Below, piece after piece: positions 21,693 to 33,918 of a stretch of 64,000 nt of DNA; position 1 is the first letter of the stretch, and every line of letters begins with the position of its first letter. Under the pieces are notes generated by a model. It saw nothing but the letters and a program-made list of their open reading frames with translations, had not been told where the DNA came from and did no database searches. The DNA is taken from positions 434,001 to 498,000 of the forward strand of contig CP085833.1 of the NCBI GenBank assembly GCA_020809705.1, written 5' to 3'. The position numbers and the translations under genes were made by a program. This DNA is from Calonectria ilicicola (lineage: Eukaryota > Ascomycota > Sordariomycetes > Hypocreales > Nectriaceae).

Positions 21693-23195
21693 ATGAAGGC
21701 ATGGTGGGGTCTTTTCTGGTTGGCTGGTGTCCTACCGCTGTCATCTATCTTTGTGGCTGCAGATGGGAAGTTATTAAACGCCCTCTCCCAGTATCCCAAT
21801 TGTTCTGTAAGTGTCTGCACGTCAATATCAGGCAAGAAAGTTTTACCTGTTTCTAACTTGTATTTCTAGCTAGGATGCTTTTCAGCTGCAATCCCTAAGT
21901 CTTCCTGTTTGGTGACGGATGACACTTGCCTGTGTAGCGATGAGTCCCTCACGGCAGATGTAGGCGCCTGTGTGAAGGGCGCCTGTACCATCAAACAAGC
22001 CCTCTGTATGTTTCACCACAGACCAACCTTTGCGAGCCTAGTATTGATCGTCGCCTATAGTTACCCAAAATTTGACCATGTCACTTTGTGATGCGCCCAT
22101 TCGAAACAAATTCGGTACCTACGAAGCCACTGCGATAACACTTCTCGTCATAGCCACCGTCTGCGTTCTACAGCGAGTTATATTAAAACATTGGCTAAAA
22201 ATAGGATTGGGGTTCGACGATTGGGGCATTGTTCTTACTATTCTCGTTGTCATTGCCAATACTGTTATAACTCTCTACGGTCTTGGGAGCAACGGGTTCG
22301 GTCGCGACATCTATACCTTAACGCCAGAGCAAATCACCGCGTTCCTGAGATATTTCCAAATTTCCGCCGTTTTCTATTTCATCCAAATCGGCCTCATTAA
22401 AATATCCCTGCTCCTGTTCTATTTACGAATATTCCCAATCAACTCCGTTCGTTACGCGTCGTGGGCGACCATCGTTTTCACCAGCTTATTAACAGTTGCC
22501 TTTACGTTTGCAACGATTTTTATGTGCCGTCCCCTCAGCTACTTTTGGACTCAGTGGGATGGGGAACACGCGGGGAAATGTGCCGATTCTAATACAATCG
22601 GTGTTACCAATGCAATCATAAGCATTATAATAGATGTCTGGATGTTATTCATTCCGTTGTGGCAACTCAAATCTCTAAAGATGGACTGGAAGAAGAAGAT
22701 TGGAATCGGATTAATGTTCGGTGTTGGTACCTTGTGAGTCTTCGTTGTCCTGCCAAACCACTAACTCGATCTAACATCTCACTTAGTATCACCATCATGA
22801 GCATATTACGATTCCATGCGATGTTGCAATTCGGATCAAAAAGCCAGAACCCTACCTGGGACTACGTGACCATCACTACGTGGTCGGTGCTCGAAGTCGA
22901 CGTTGGAATTATTTGCGCATGCATGCCGGCGATTCGATCACTACTGGCACATTTGTTTTCTAGTGTATTTGGTACAATAAAAACAGGTGAAAATAGCAAT
23001 ATAAGTGGAGATGGACAAAGCAAGAGCCGAAAATCGAGAAAAGGCGCGCCGATTAGTATCGACAGGCATCGCGAGGAAGGGCATGGCCGACAAAGCAGAC
23101 TATTTTCGAGTTCGTGGAGAGATATTGATGAGGAACGCTTGGTTGAGCTCCAAGATATGGAAGATAAAAGCTCTAAATCTGCTGTTTCTGTGTAA
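21693..23195 (+). CDS. CFEM-domain PTH11-type seven-span receptor
   Basis: Four exons (21693-21806, 21870-22005, 22061-22733, 22787-23195) give 443 residues, all frames joined. Residues 1-23 are a signal peptide. Residues about 30-95 are a CFEM domain with its eight cysteines (last one in MSLCDAP). Then come seven hydrophobic spans of the fungal rhodopsin-like (DUF3328/PTH11) type, including TLYGLGSNGFGRD, the FYFIQIGLIKISLLLFYLRIF span and FMCRPLSYFW. The cytosolic tail is Ser/Lys/Asp-rich. PTH11-type proteins act at the plasma membrane as putative G-protein-coupled sensors of surfaces or host signals; the ligand here is unknown. The architecture is complete with no broken motif. Confidence 0.88.
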
Positions 23196-23752
23196 TGTAA
23201 TAATTATGATACCATGACAACTGGTGAAAGGGAGACACTCTGGGGCCAGAGGCTCCGCAATCAGATCTTCGCCTCGGCGCAAAAAGGAATAATGATGAGA
23301 TAATACGTTTGGGGGATGTGAAGCATGGATGTATACTATAAATAGATCGATGCTACTAAATGTAAAATAGATCATAGAGGCATATAGAGATAACGAGCAA
23401 ATAAAATGGCCTCAGTGACCTGAATTGATACAATCTATTTGATGCAGAATGAGAGAGCCACAGCTAGGTTGATTGATTTGATCCCTTGTATACTAATATC
23501 GTAACATTCCAGCCGAGCGGGGAGGTGGTTATTCATCTGAGAGTTCAACACTAAAAAAGCGAGCCTACACCTTTGCCAAACTATCAACCTGCTACCGGGT
23601 AAGCGAGGGTCAGGTCATATATGGCTTTGCTTTACGAATCAACATGCACAAGCAAACATATTTAGTTCACAAATTCGGGTGCTCCAAGTCCGTATTCATG
23701 CGGCCAAGTCATAAACATTCCATTTTAGCTCTTATCCTATTTCACACTAGCT
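23196..23752. other. Convergent intergenic stretch
   Basis: 3' flanks of two genes; AT-leaning; nothing else recognised. Confidence 0.45.
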
Positions 23753-25495
23753 TCATAGTGCTACCCCGGTCGCAATTCTTGCTCCTATATCAATCTCATT
23801 TTCATCTAGCGACTCCTCAACAAGAAGCCACGGACTATTTCTACCTCCTCTTTCCGTAGATGAGGGAGGGCCTGTGTGAATTCCAGATGTGTTGTTATTC
23901 AGATTTAGCCTCTCCATACCAGACTCGTGACCAGAACCGCTCAAAACACGGGTGTCATACTGGTCTGCCGAGGAATATCGTCGCATTGCCGATGGATCAG
24001 TGCGGGAGTCCGTTCTTGAATCATTAGTTTTCCATCTGGGAAACTGGCTTTTGAGGATTTTCAAGGTGTCATCCATCAGCTGATCAATAATACCATCAAC
24101 AACTTCCTCGCGGCGTTCCACGGCTTCATGACCTTCATCCTCGTAAACGTTTGGCACTAGCCATTTCATGTATAGGTTCATGTGAGGAGCCTGGACTTGA
24201 AAATCATTGTTGTTTTCATCTTGAAAATAGTAGTGACAGAGGCAGCATGTTGGCTTGCTGGTGGCTATGAATTTGAAGCCGTCCCAAAAGGCGTCGGACT
24301 GCGTTTTGCCTTGTTTGATCAGGCTAGAATGCAAATAAACTTCACAATGAATTCTGGCCTTGAAAACCCCGAGAGATAGCTGTTCCTGAATCATCTCATC
24401 TAAACGATAACGCTGTAGATCGTTGAGGTAAGATTCATATTCCGACGTGCCTAGGTTAGGAAAGGCGCAGCGAACTATTTCGGCTGGAGTGGTGCACGAT
24501 CTAGGCAGAGAAATGCGGCGAATACTAGGCGAGGTGAGGTAATTGACCGTGAAATTCTGGAAAAGAGAGGGCCATTGCTTAGGGGCATCACATATGATCT
24601 CAGAAGCTCGGCGATATGACAGGAGGCGACCGAGGGAGTGGCGAAGTTCGCACCAAGGATGGGATTGGACAGCATCTTCTTCATTGGCACGGCTATGAAT
24701 CATTTGGTTCAGATCGTGATCTCCTTTACTCGCATGAATAGCGTTGATCAGGGTTTCACAATCGGAAAGAACTGAATGTGGATTTTGTTGTTAGCACTGG
24801 CGATTGTTTATCAATAGATCTAGGCCAGCGGAAAATACTTACATATTGGCTTTGAATCTTTAGAGGATGTAATGTCTGGAGGAAATGTCGCCTTCTCCTC
24901 GAGACTTTTGAGCTTCGATATATTTTCAGTGTCTGGATAGGTCAGCCGCTATTACATGCTGAGAGTCTTACGACCTAGCGGGACTGACTTTGAGGTTCCT
25001 GACTCTCACAATGCCGAATGCACTCGCTAAGAGCACAAAGCAAGCTCTTCAAGTATTGGTCCACTCTTGGGAAGTTGAATTCTAAAATGCGCCGCAATAC
25101 TTGCCTTCTGAGTGCCTTCGGACCCAGGTTGTCGGGGTCTGCGCAACAGTGTTGAGCAAGCTGGATAGGAAATCTTTCACTTGATTAAACTCCATTCCCT
25201 TCCTATTATCCGAAGTGAACAGGTAATTGGGCCCCGTTGATCCATTTAAAATGGCCAATGCGGTCACAGTGTCTCCGCATTTCTGGATGTCACAAATCTG
25301 TGCGAGTTTGCAGACAAACCTCTGGTAGTCAGTAAGGCGTGAATCGTAATCACCTTGGCCGGATGAATAAGAAACATGATTCTTTGCTTTGCACGCTTCA
25401 TTTATTGCCACAAGAAGTATGCAAAGACTCATCAACTGACTTTGCCGGCCCTGGTCAAGTGGTACGAGGACACGGGAGGCTGGCGATGAATTCAT
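23753..25495 (-). pseudogene. OTT_1508-type nucleic-acid/nucleotide deaminase-like gene with apparent 1-base frameshift
   Basis: Exons: 25495-24989, 24932-24843 and 24771-23753 (introns of 56 and 71 bp, good sites). In the first exon the frame reading FNQVKDFLSSLLNTVAQTP stops at 25082. The continuation LRRQVLRRILEFNFPRVDQYL is one base out of phase from about 25134-25137, a run of four G (four C on the coding strand). Adding one base there would make the first exon fit the phase of the next, so the break looks like a single-base loss, sequencing error or unrecognised intron. The last exon carries the deaminase signature: IHCEVYLH (His-x-Glu) and PTCCLC (Cys-x-x-Cys). A full gene would encode about 538 residues. 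The fungal family is uncharacterised; zinc-dependent deamination is inferred. The 5' end is uncertain. Confidence 0.65.
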
Positions 25496-27834
25496 GGTTT
25501 TGTGAAGATTGGACCTCGTCGTGGACCTTTCTGGAGAGGATGTGGATCGGAACGTAAGATAATAAATATCTAATAGCCGATATCATGTAGAGGACTTCTT
25601 TCGCTTTTGTAGTCCGGATTTGAACTTTTTGCTGGACTGAGCTGAGGCCGAGCCCCAAATGACTGTTTAAATCAAATTCTGGTTACCTCCACGACAGAAG
25701 TGGTCCTTGATGCAGGAGACCTACCAACTTTCCCCTCGTTTCAACCTACGTCATTGCGATAGTGCGCAACGCGGATGCAAAGATTACATTGGCCGACAGG
25801 TCAGCAGGTGGGTGACTAAATGTAGGACTCGCCAACGCATTGGACCTGTGAAAGGCGGGGAAAGTGCTGATGACGGTGTCGAGTCAGCACTGTCCGGCAA
25901 GTATGGCCAACGTGGCACACGGAGGGACCTCGCAATGATACATCTTGTGATAACGCAGTGTTCAAATGGATGGAAGAGATGCTGGAAGAATCTCACCGTT
26001 GCGTTTCTACTCAGATCACATTGCTATCAAGCTTCGAGGATCATTGGCTCAGATTCTCTTGGTTTGATCTGGGCCACGCTGAGTAAGACAGGTTTGAACC
26101 TGAAAATTTCAGGACCGATAGCAAAGTGTACAAGAATTTAACATACACACATCTGAAAGGTGCGGATATTTATATGGGTTTTATTATCAAATCAAGCATC
26201 ATTGTGCCTCTTAACCAAATCAAAATCGACGTACTATTGAGATCAAACAAGGGTATCATTCATGGATGAAATTAATATATGTTTAATCAAAGCTGTTGTC
26301 CGAGTTCAACAATGTTATTTTTTTTGTCGCATCTGCATACCTGATCAATTCTCAACCTGGTTGTTTTTCTAGCAATGTGTCCGATGAGTCGAGGACTCGA
26401 CTACCTCTGTCAAAATATCTCATTCATATCCCACTCGGATGTTTAGCGCTTTTCATCGTCTTGGAGATTTAAAAAGTAAAATTGTGATCATGTAACGTTG
26501 GTTACATTTCCCCACTTGGATTTACTCTGCGAGAAATAAGAATGAAGCTATGCATGTGCCAGTATTGATTTGGGTGTCAAGTGCATGATCCATAATCTTT
26601 TTATTTAGTGAGGAGTTGATATTGAGAATTTTAACAGAAGCAAGAAAGAATTTCTCATCGCGTTTGTTGTATAATAAAAGCGCGTGATTGTGATTGCCAG
26701 TATCAACAGGACTTGAATACAAACGCTGACTGTGAAGAAGGCTCCAAGCACTAAAAGCTTACAAGCTGCTCAAAAGGATATAACTTCTATTTAATTTAGC
26801 TCATCTCATTCTCCATGAAGAGCAATACCAAATTGATACGCTTGGATGCTTTAGTGTTTCGGCAGACGAAAACACCGCTAAATGGACACTATCTAATTTA
26901 ACCGACCAATATACCCATATATATTTATATATCTGTGCTTGGGTACGTCTTGTTAACTACGCATTGACTCGCACTGCTTGACTTGACTAACAATGGCAGA
27001 TTGAAGTAGGCATACGTGTCGCAGGTATCCACGTCTTCAATAGAGAGTCAATCTATCATCACACCAGATTATCCCTATTCTTTGAGACAACTGCTACCTC
27101 CATCTTGATATTTTGTGGTATATTGGTTCTCTAGATATGCAGGCCGGAATGGTGGTCTAAGGCGATGACCAAGCGACAGTATCTAGCTATTCGGAAGAAT
27201 GAGTAATAGCCACGAGAACAACATCCTTCCCAACTGCCAAGAGCGAAATTTAGTGATGCCCAACGCCATATATCGGCTCACCCTTGCAGTGATTTGAGTT
27301 TAGGGCTTGGCGTGGGACAACACGACTCCACTCGCGTTGAAACGGTGCGCAGCTGTTTCTCATGGCGCATGACCTGCGGCCCGATGCGGTCCGAGACTGG
27401 ATTGATGGTAAAAAGAGTTTTCTAGATCATGCGTCGTACGGTCTCCCGCTTTCTGCGGAGTATCCAGGGGTGCAAAATGCGGGGGTGACTGGGCGAAGAC
27501 CACGGATCGACATTCTCCAAAAAGGCGCACCAATGGGACCTCGCAAAACATCCTGGTCCTTAATAGCCATTGAGTAAACCTCGGTCTCCTTGGGCCTGGT
27601 ACCTTGCGGAGAGTGTCATTCCGCATCTCTAGGCCGCGCCCCAAGCGTTCTTTCTTCCCCTCCCCTCGGGTATATTCGATCCGATGGCTCGTGTCGGACC
27701 TGCATAGGTGACGTCTGCATTCACGTGTGAATCAGATGCAGCTGGGCATATAAAACCCATGGTAGAATACGGGTTGTATTGAGAAATTACGGGTAGAGCT
27801 TCCTTCCAAGTTGCCATCACTCGGCGCTAACAAG
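25496..27834. other. Long gene-poor stretch (about 2.3 kb)
   Basis: This lies between the deaminase-like gene and the GH5 gene. Open frames (for example 25707-26141 plus, 26522-26722 minus) have no recognisable domain or coding bias. The right end is the GH5 promoter. Confidence 0.4.
27749..27755 (+). promoter_or_regulatory. TATA box of the GH5 gene
   Basis: TATAAAA lies 80 bases before the ATG at 27835. A CACGTG box lies just upstream, near 27722. Confidence 0.55.
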
Positions 27835-29209
27835 ATGACCAAGATTCTTTCTTATCTCTCACTTGCGGTCAGCGCACTGTCGCTGGTCGCAGCTTCGCCA
27901 ACTCCCAGGCAGGCTCAATGGCCCAATGGCCCATTCTTCAGCAAAGGCAATCAAATTGTTGACAACTCCGGAAATAATGTCAAATATGCTGGCACAAACT
28001 GGCCAGGACACGGAGAAGTCATGGTTCCCGAGGGACTTCAGTTCCAATCAATCAGCAAGATTGTCTCCGATATTAAAAGTCTGGGCATGAACGTTGTGCG
28101 TCTCACCTACGCCATTGAAATGATTGACCAGATCTACGACAACAATGGAGTCGATATTTCCCTCGAGGAAGCTTTCACGGCTGGGCTTGGCGCAACCAAC
28201 GGAACAAAGGTTTTGAATCAAGTGCTGGCAAAAAACCCTTCGTTCACAGCATCTACAACCAGACTCCAGGTAAGTTTGAGAGACTTAGTTTTTCGGGTGC
28301 AATTTTACATGATTAACTAACGACAAAAAAGGTCTTTGACGCAGTGGCCGCCGAATTGGCAAGGGAGCAGATCTATGTTCACCTCGATAACCACATTTCT
28401 CGGGGCGAATGGTGTTGTGGTGGAGCCGATGGCAATGCTTGGTTCGGCGACACATACTTTAACGTTGACAACTGGTTGAGGGGACTTGCATACATGGCAA
28501 CTCATGTAAGACAGACTCAACTGATCCTATACATGGTGTACTGACTCTACAGGGAAAATCCTGGTCCAACCTCATGTCCATGTCACTTCGAAATGAGCTG
28601 CGAGAACCTACCGGCACCGCTACGACCCAGCCATACAACTGGCAAACATGGTACACATATATCAAGCAGGCCGCAAATGCCATCAATAATGCCAACTCGG
28701 ACACTCTTATCTTCCTATCTGGTCTCAACTACGACACAACCTTGGCTCCCGTGGTCCAAGGAACTGCCCTCACTCCCGGAACTGGAGTGTTCAACCGCAA
28801 CGACTTTTCCGGATACGGAGACAAGCTCGTCCTAGAGCTTCACAACTACTCAAACTCTGCGACCAGCTGCAGCGGTCTGGTTTCGGACATTTACCAAAAG
28901 GGATTCCAGGCCATGAACACCACCGACCCCGCTGCAAAGAACGTCTTCCCTGTCCTGATGACCGAGTGGGGTTTCCTCATGACTGATAGCACCTGGCAAA
29001 AGACTTATACCTCTTGCTTGGCACAGTTCCTCCCAACAAGAAGCGCTGGATGGATGATCTGGGTACAGGTTGGAAGCTACTACACGAGACAGGGCACCCA
29101 AGATTTTGATGAGACATGGGGCGTGCTTAGCCACGACTGGTCTACCTGGAGGAACTCGGACTACGTTCAGCAGTCGCTTATCCCGATGGTTGATGCGACA
29201 TTGGCATAA
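27835..29209 (+). CDS. Secreted glycoside hydrolase family 5-like enzyme
   Basis: Three exons (27835-28269, 28332-28505, 28553-29209) give 421 residues. Residues 1-20 are a signal peptide, with a possible pro-segment ending in PRQ. The TIM-barrel motifs of GH5 are visible: GMNVVRLTY (strand 3 Arg), VHLDNHISRGEWCC (His), SLRNELREP with the acid/base Glu218 preceded by Asn, LELHNYS (His), and LMTEWGF with nucleophile Glu341. The family cleaves beta-glucans or mannans by retention; the exact substrate is not clear. Several Asn-x-Ser/Thr sites suggest glycosylation. The gene has its own TATA box and is convergent with the methyltransferase gene, 95 bp away. Confidence 0.88.
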
Positions 29210-29304
29210 GAGCTAGAAATCAATAATAGTATTTGATTAATGCCTGACATTAATATCTTGCCACTCTGACAAACATTCCGCTTTCAAATACGTGATCACA
29301 GCGC

Positions 29305-30929
29305 TCATTCAGGCTTGCGGCCATACACAACACGCTGTCGGTAGAAAGGATGGAACTTTCCAGAGCGAATCTCGCGTCGAAGTTGGGCGCAATACAGGGA
29401 CACTTCCTCCTTTGACCACCCAAGAATCATATTGGCCATGAACATGACATAACCTTCATAATCCTGTTCAAGGGCTGCCTGAGCAAATTGACCAATTTCC
29501 CTCAGTCGCGGCTCCTTGGCCCAACCACTGATGGGTGCCTGGGTTGAGTCGTTTTAGTATCTCTCAACTTATATATTTCGGATAAAGATTGTAGCAACTC
29601 ACCTTAAAGTCCCAGATCTTAATGTCAACAAAACCAGCCTCCTCCATGGCTTTGCGCTGCAGCTCATCGTCCAAAATGGTAAATGTACGGTTCAGCTTCT
29701 TACCACCTTCAATGAAGAACTTGCCCCATTCATTGATGGCGCAGGTCTCGGTCACACTTCCATCGTCACTCTCCATTCTGGGTGATGCCTCATAGCTTTC
29801 TACCCAGCCGCCAGGTGCGCAAACCCTATATGCTTGCTTCATCAGAGCATACCAATCGGCGATGCTTCCGTAGAGGTATCTCATGTGAACGTAGTCGACA
29901 GAATCAGGTTTGAAGGTCCACTCCTCCATGCAGTCATCAATCTCACTGACTATGTTAGATTTCTAGCTAGAAGAGCGGATGCGGAGCCTTACAAAGTTAC
30001 GTTGGGTGGCACCCAGGTAGGTTGAATAGGAGACAGGTCTGTGCCCACAACTTCGGCGTTAGGAAACTCATCGGCGAAATCGCTATATTAAGACTCGTTA
30101 GTATTGACTTCATCAATGAGGAGGAGGCTTTTACATAGCCCATATTCCTAGTGGCAAAAATATTAGTAACTGAGTAAGTTGAATGCCAAATAACTCTACT
30201 AACCTGTTCCGGTTCCGATATCCAGGACTTTCTATTTCCATGGTAAGCAATGAAGATTTTCTTGCCGGGAAAGAAAAACCAACCTTAATCTTCTCTTTCT
30301 CTAATGGTGCGAGGAAGAGTTTTCCTTCAAGGGAAAGCGACAACAGATGGTGGCTGATTTGTTAGTGTCAATACGGTGGTTGTATCAAATGTAAACCTAC
30401 TTGATATCCATGGATTCGTTATGGTGTTCATCGTTTGGTGTCCTGCAAACATATTCTGAGCATTCCGACATCATTGAATTGGAATATGGGCCAGTAGTAC
30501 CAGTACTGCGCGTTGCCTCGTTCAGAATGGTAGGTTCTGCCGTTAATGGTTCTGTATCGGAGGATGCTTGACGTAATCGATGCAGTTGAGCTGGCGGCAT
30601 CTTCACCTAGGGTTGAATCATTATCGTCTTGGGGTGGCTCGTGCTGTTATGGAAATCAGCACTCTGAATGGGGTTGATCAGAATGAGTCAATGACTGACC
30701 TCTACTAACTGAGCCCAGTGCTCCGCTGTGTGCATATTGGGTGCGTCGTTATCACCGTCATTCTCATCGCCGCCAGCCTGAGCAGGAGGCGACGGCGATT
30801 TAGGGGGCGATTGAGAAGGCTGAGCGGGCTGCTCCGCCGGTGGAGACGCGGCTTTGGGTGGAGTGGCTGTCAAGTCGGGTTAGCCCTTCTGGCGCATCGC
30901 TGGCTATTTACGGGCTCCTCACTCGACAT
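29305..30929 (-). CDS. LaeA-like SAM-dependent methyltransferase
   Basis: Ten small exons: 30929-30923, 30866-30700, 30643-30501, 30442-30401, 30353-30284, 30231-30204, 30147-30135, 30082-29993, 29945-29603 and 29538-29305. They total 378 residues in frame. The N terminus is Pro/Ser-rich, then [20 protein letters not shown], the conserved entry of this fungal family. The SAM site is [16 protein letters not shown], motif [13 protein letters not shown], then [11 protein letters not shown] and the C-terminal WSKEEV segment. Relatives include LaeA and many LaeA-like enzymes, which modulate secondary metabolism or modify small molecules. This could be either. It is expected in cytosol or nucleus. 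Odd points: a 7-nt first coding exon and a 13-nt internal micro-exon. The first exon is the least certain. Confidence 0.85.
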
Positions 30930-31898
30930 ATCGATGGTTCAATCTAGAATTTCGGTTGATTAGGTTTCAGATACAATACAAGGTGGCCTAAATTGCGGTG
31001 ACGGCAGAAGAAAAACCTCGCACGATTGACCAGGACGAAAGAAGCGGGGCGAACAGTTCGCAACCCTTGTTATCATGCAGTCTGATCCCACGTTTGACGG
31101 GGTCTGATGTCACGTTTGCGCCGCTAGAATGGGGCAACTCATTTTAACGCCGCACAAGTGAACAGGCCATCTCACATAGCTTAGCAGTCCTGAGTGTGTC
31201 GGACCAGCAAGGAGCGATATTGGCGAATATGTTAATTCAAGTTGTGGCTTTTATTTCTTCTTTTTCTCCTCTCATTCTTCTCAATCATTCTTGTTTTAAA
31301 ACTCTTGGCTGGCAATCTGAGAACCTGAAAGTGCTATCTGTAAAGGATGCTCCCAAAACAAACCATAACCCAATTTTAGTCATAGTTCGCCCAACCGTTG
31401 TGGGGTCTTATCAATTCTTCGATCATGCCTCGAGCCCATAGAATTCTCAAGATTCCGAAAGTTGCTAGATCTGGAAGAGAAAACTCCCATATCTCATTGA
31501 GGACAAATTTTTTTCTCGCCTCATTCATCAGCCTGAGGGTTGCATGGCTGCATTTGACTAATGCAGTGACAGCTCGCTAGACCAACGCATGAACCTATGA
31601 ACTCCGGTTCCTGCGACCAACACGATCAGGTGGTCAAGGGTCCAGGGTTCTAAACCCCAAACCCAAGCCCTCGATTGTTGATGCGGGGAACATTTCTTAA
31701 GTCACCATTCCTGGTCCCTTTTGTCCTGAAATCTCACTGTGACATTGAACTCCATTTTCCCATACCACCACAAAAGTCAGCAGATTTAATAGTATGATAG
31801 AACATAAGTTTCAGTATCAATTTCGCTATAGTTGATTTACTGCACTATAGAGTGATAGGCTAATTCCCTCACTCTAGCACATCCTCTTTCTTGATTAA
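30930..31898. other. Intergenic stretch (about 970 bp)
   Basis: Promoter region of the LaeA-like gene and 3' flank of the dehydrogenase. Frames here look random; nothing else recognised. Confidence 0.45.
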
Positions 31899-33146
31899 TC
31901 AGGCATGCATCTTGAAAATAACTTTATGGGTTTTCCTGGCCTCAAAGTCTTTGTACGCTTGAGGAGCATCTTCAAGAGACATTGTCTTGCCGCTCAAGAA
32001 AACAAGTTTCTTATGTTCCTTTCGGAATAGTTCCAGAGCGTCGTCAAACACACTCCTTACAGGGCAACGACCAAATGCCATGGTGATGTTTTTGCCGTAG
32101 CACATTAGGCCGTTGAGAGGAATTTGCTCTGTATGGACGCCGATAGAGCTTATTTGGCCCCAGGGCCTGGCCATATCGAAAGCCAGCATAAACGCATCTG
32201 CATGGCCTACAACTTCCATCACCACATCAGCGCCTCGACCTTCAGATGCTGCCTTGATCTTTTCCACCGGATTATCGTGTAGATTGATTGGAATTGCTCC
32301 CAATTTCTCAGCCTCTTCGAGTCGCTCTGGAACCGAGTCAATCGCGTAGACGGTTTTAACCATTGTAAGAGCACAGGCGATCGTGCACAGGCCGACTGGC
32401 CCACAACCAATAACAACTGTGGTAAACTCTTCTCGGTCACGTTGTGGTAGGTCCTTGAGGAAACGCGAGGCCGCAAAGTATCCTGTAGGAAAGATGTCCG
32501 CCATGAGAACGAGCATTTCCTCCGGAACATCTGTGTTAGGTAAGTAACCACTTCAAGTTTAATTCATTTCATGAAGGAGGGGGGTGAACACAAACCTTTG
32601 GGGGTTCTCACAAGCGTAGTATTTGCCAGGGGAACTCGAACATATTCCGCCTGGCCACCATCGATGGTATTTGCGGGTGCCGAGTTTCCAAACAATTCTC
32701 CCTTGGCGCACCTACTCGCCTGTCCGCGGACACAATAGTAACATTCCTGGCACGAAGTGTAAAATGGCACTACAACTTCCTCTCCGACCTCGAAGTCCTT
32801 TACTGCGTCTCCCTTTTCGGCAATTGTGCCGACAAACTCGTGGCCGCAAATGAAATTGGGTGGACACTTTAAATGTCCACGATAAAAGTGCAAATCAGAG
32901 CCCTATTTCCGTGTGAGATTCAATGCATTGGGTATTCCTTAAGCTACATCTTACGCATAAAGCTGATGCTTCCACTTTTAAAATAGCATCGGTGGGATGT
33001 TGGATTTTAGGATATGGCCTATCCTCTACTGATACCTAAGCGGGGAATGAGGTTAATTTCCCTAATTCTTTAGGATTGATGATATTGCATGATCCTACCT
33101 CATAAGGTCCATTGAAGACGACGGCTCGCATAGTGCTAGGCGGCAT
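31899..33146 (-). CDS. Zinc-dependent medium-chain alcohol dehydrogenase
   Basis: Four exons (33146-33099, 33035-32955, 32902-32596, 32530-31899) give 355 residues in frame. The GroES-like half has catalytic zinc ligands Cys43 and GHE (His64-Glu65) and the four structural zinc cysteines (94, 97, 100, 108 in the CQECYYC..RC block). The NAD(P)-binding half has VIGCGPVGLCT and an AIDSVPERL turn. It oxidises an alcohol to an aldehyde; substrate not visible. Its neighbours are a lactonase-type hydrolase (same strand, 772 bp upstream) and a succinate-semialdehyde-dehydrogenase-like enzyme. A role in oxidising a hydroxy acid released from a lactone is plausible. There is no signal peptide, so it should be cytosolic. 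Confidence 0.88.
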
Positions 33147-33918
33147 TGTTGTGGGTAAGTTGACCGATGATGACAGAAAAATACAGATGATGATTGTGAT
33201 AAGGTCTAAATTACTGGAGACGGAAAGGTTCGAGCTGAGAACGCCCGTATACTCATTTTCTCTTTTTCAATACGACCGCAAATCGTCAGACTGCCCGCAA
33301 TCTGTTTTGCTGCCTCGGCTTCCCTTCTCCATCAAGTCGGCAATATGCAAAGAATAACCGAATAGGAATCTGCGGAACCGCATCGACTGCCAACAGTGCT
33401 CGCTATCACGAGACAACTACAGTTGAAACAAGTTTCCGTTGAGATTGCGGGGTAGCTGTTCAGCTCCATCAGCACCACCCCGACTTTGGGTAGCATGCAA
33501 CCCAAATCTGGAAAGGCTCTGCGTCATTGTGTAGCTCTTGGCTGCGGGGTTGATATGGGATGGGAGAACTCCCCTTCGACCGGATTCCACCACTCACGCC
33601 ACGGTTATCTGAGGTTCTACCACGTTGCCGCGCATCCGGAGGTAGTGAAGACATGATTGGGTTCAACGCATTGCAGGCTTAATATCTTCGATTGGATTTG
33701 TGGGGATTGATCCGCTATGTGATGGGTTACGAAAAAAGCACTAGCGAAAAGGTGCACAGGGGGGAAATCTCCGGGTTTGAGCTAAGAATTGAAGTTGAAA
33801 GGCTAAATACAATTGAAGATACGTGTAATTCAACCCCCTCAATCAGTAGGCCACCGTGCATGATTGACTGATTGCATGTACCCCAGAAGAGATTGACCAG
33901 ATCACCCAACCCAGGACA
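33147..33918. other. Intergenic stretch between dehydrogenase and lactonase
   Basis: Contains the dehydrogenase promoter and the lactonase 3' flank. No supportable gene or repeat. Confidence 0.45.

Noticed and set aside
25707..26141. Plus-strand 144-codon frame
   Set aside because: Composition and lack of motifs suggest a random frame; no neighbouring exon joins it.
26522..26722. Minus-strand 66-codon frame
   Set aside because: No recognisable domain and no splice partner; not supportable alone.
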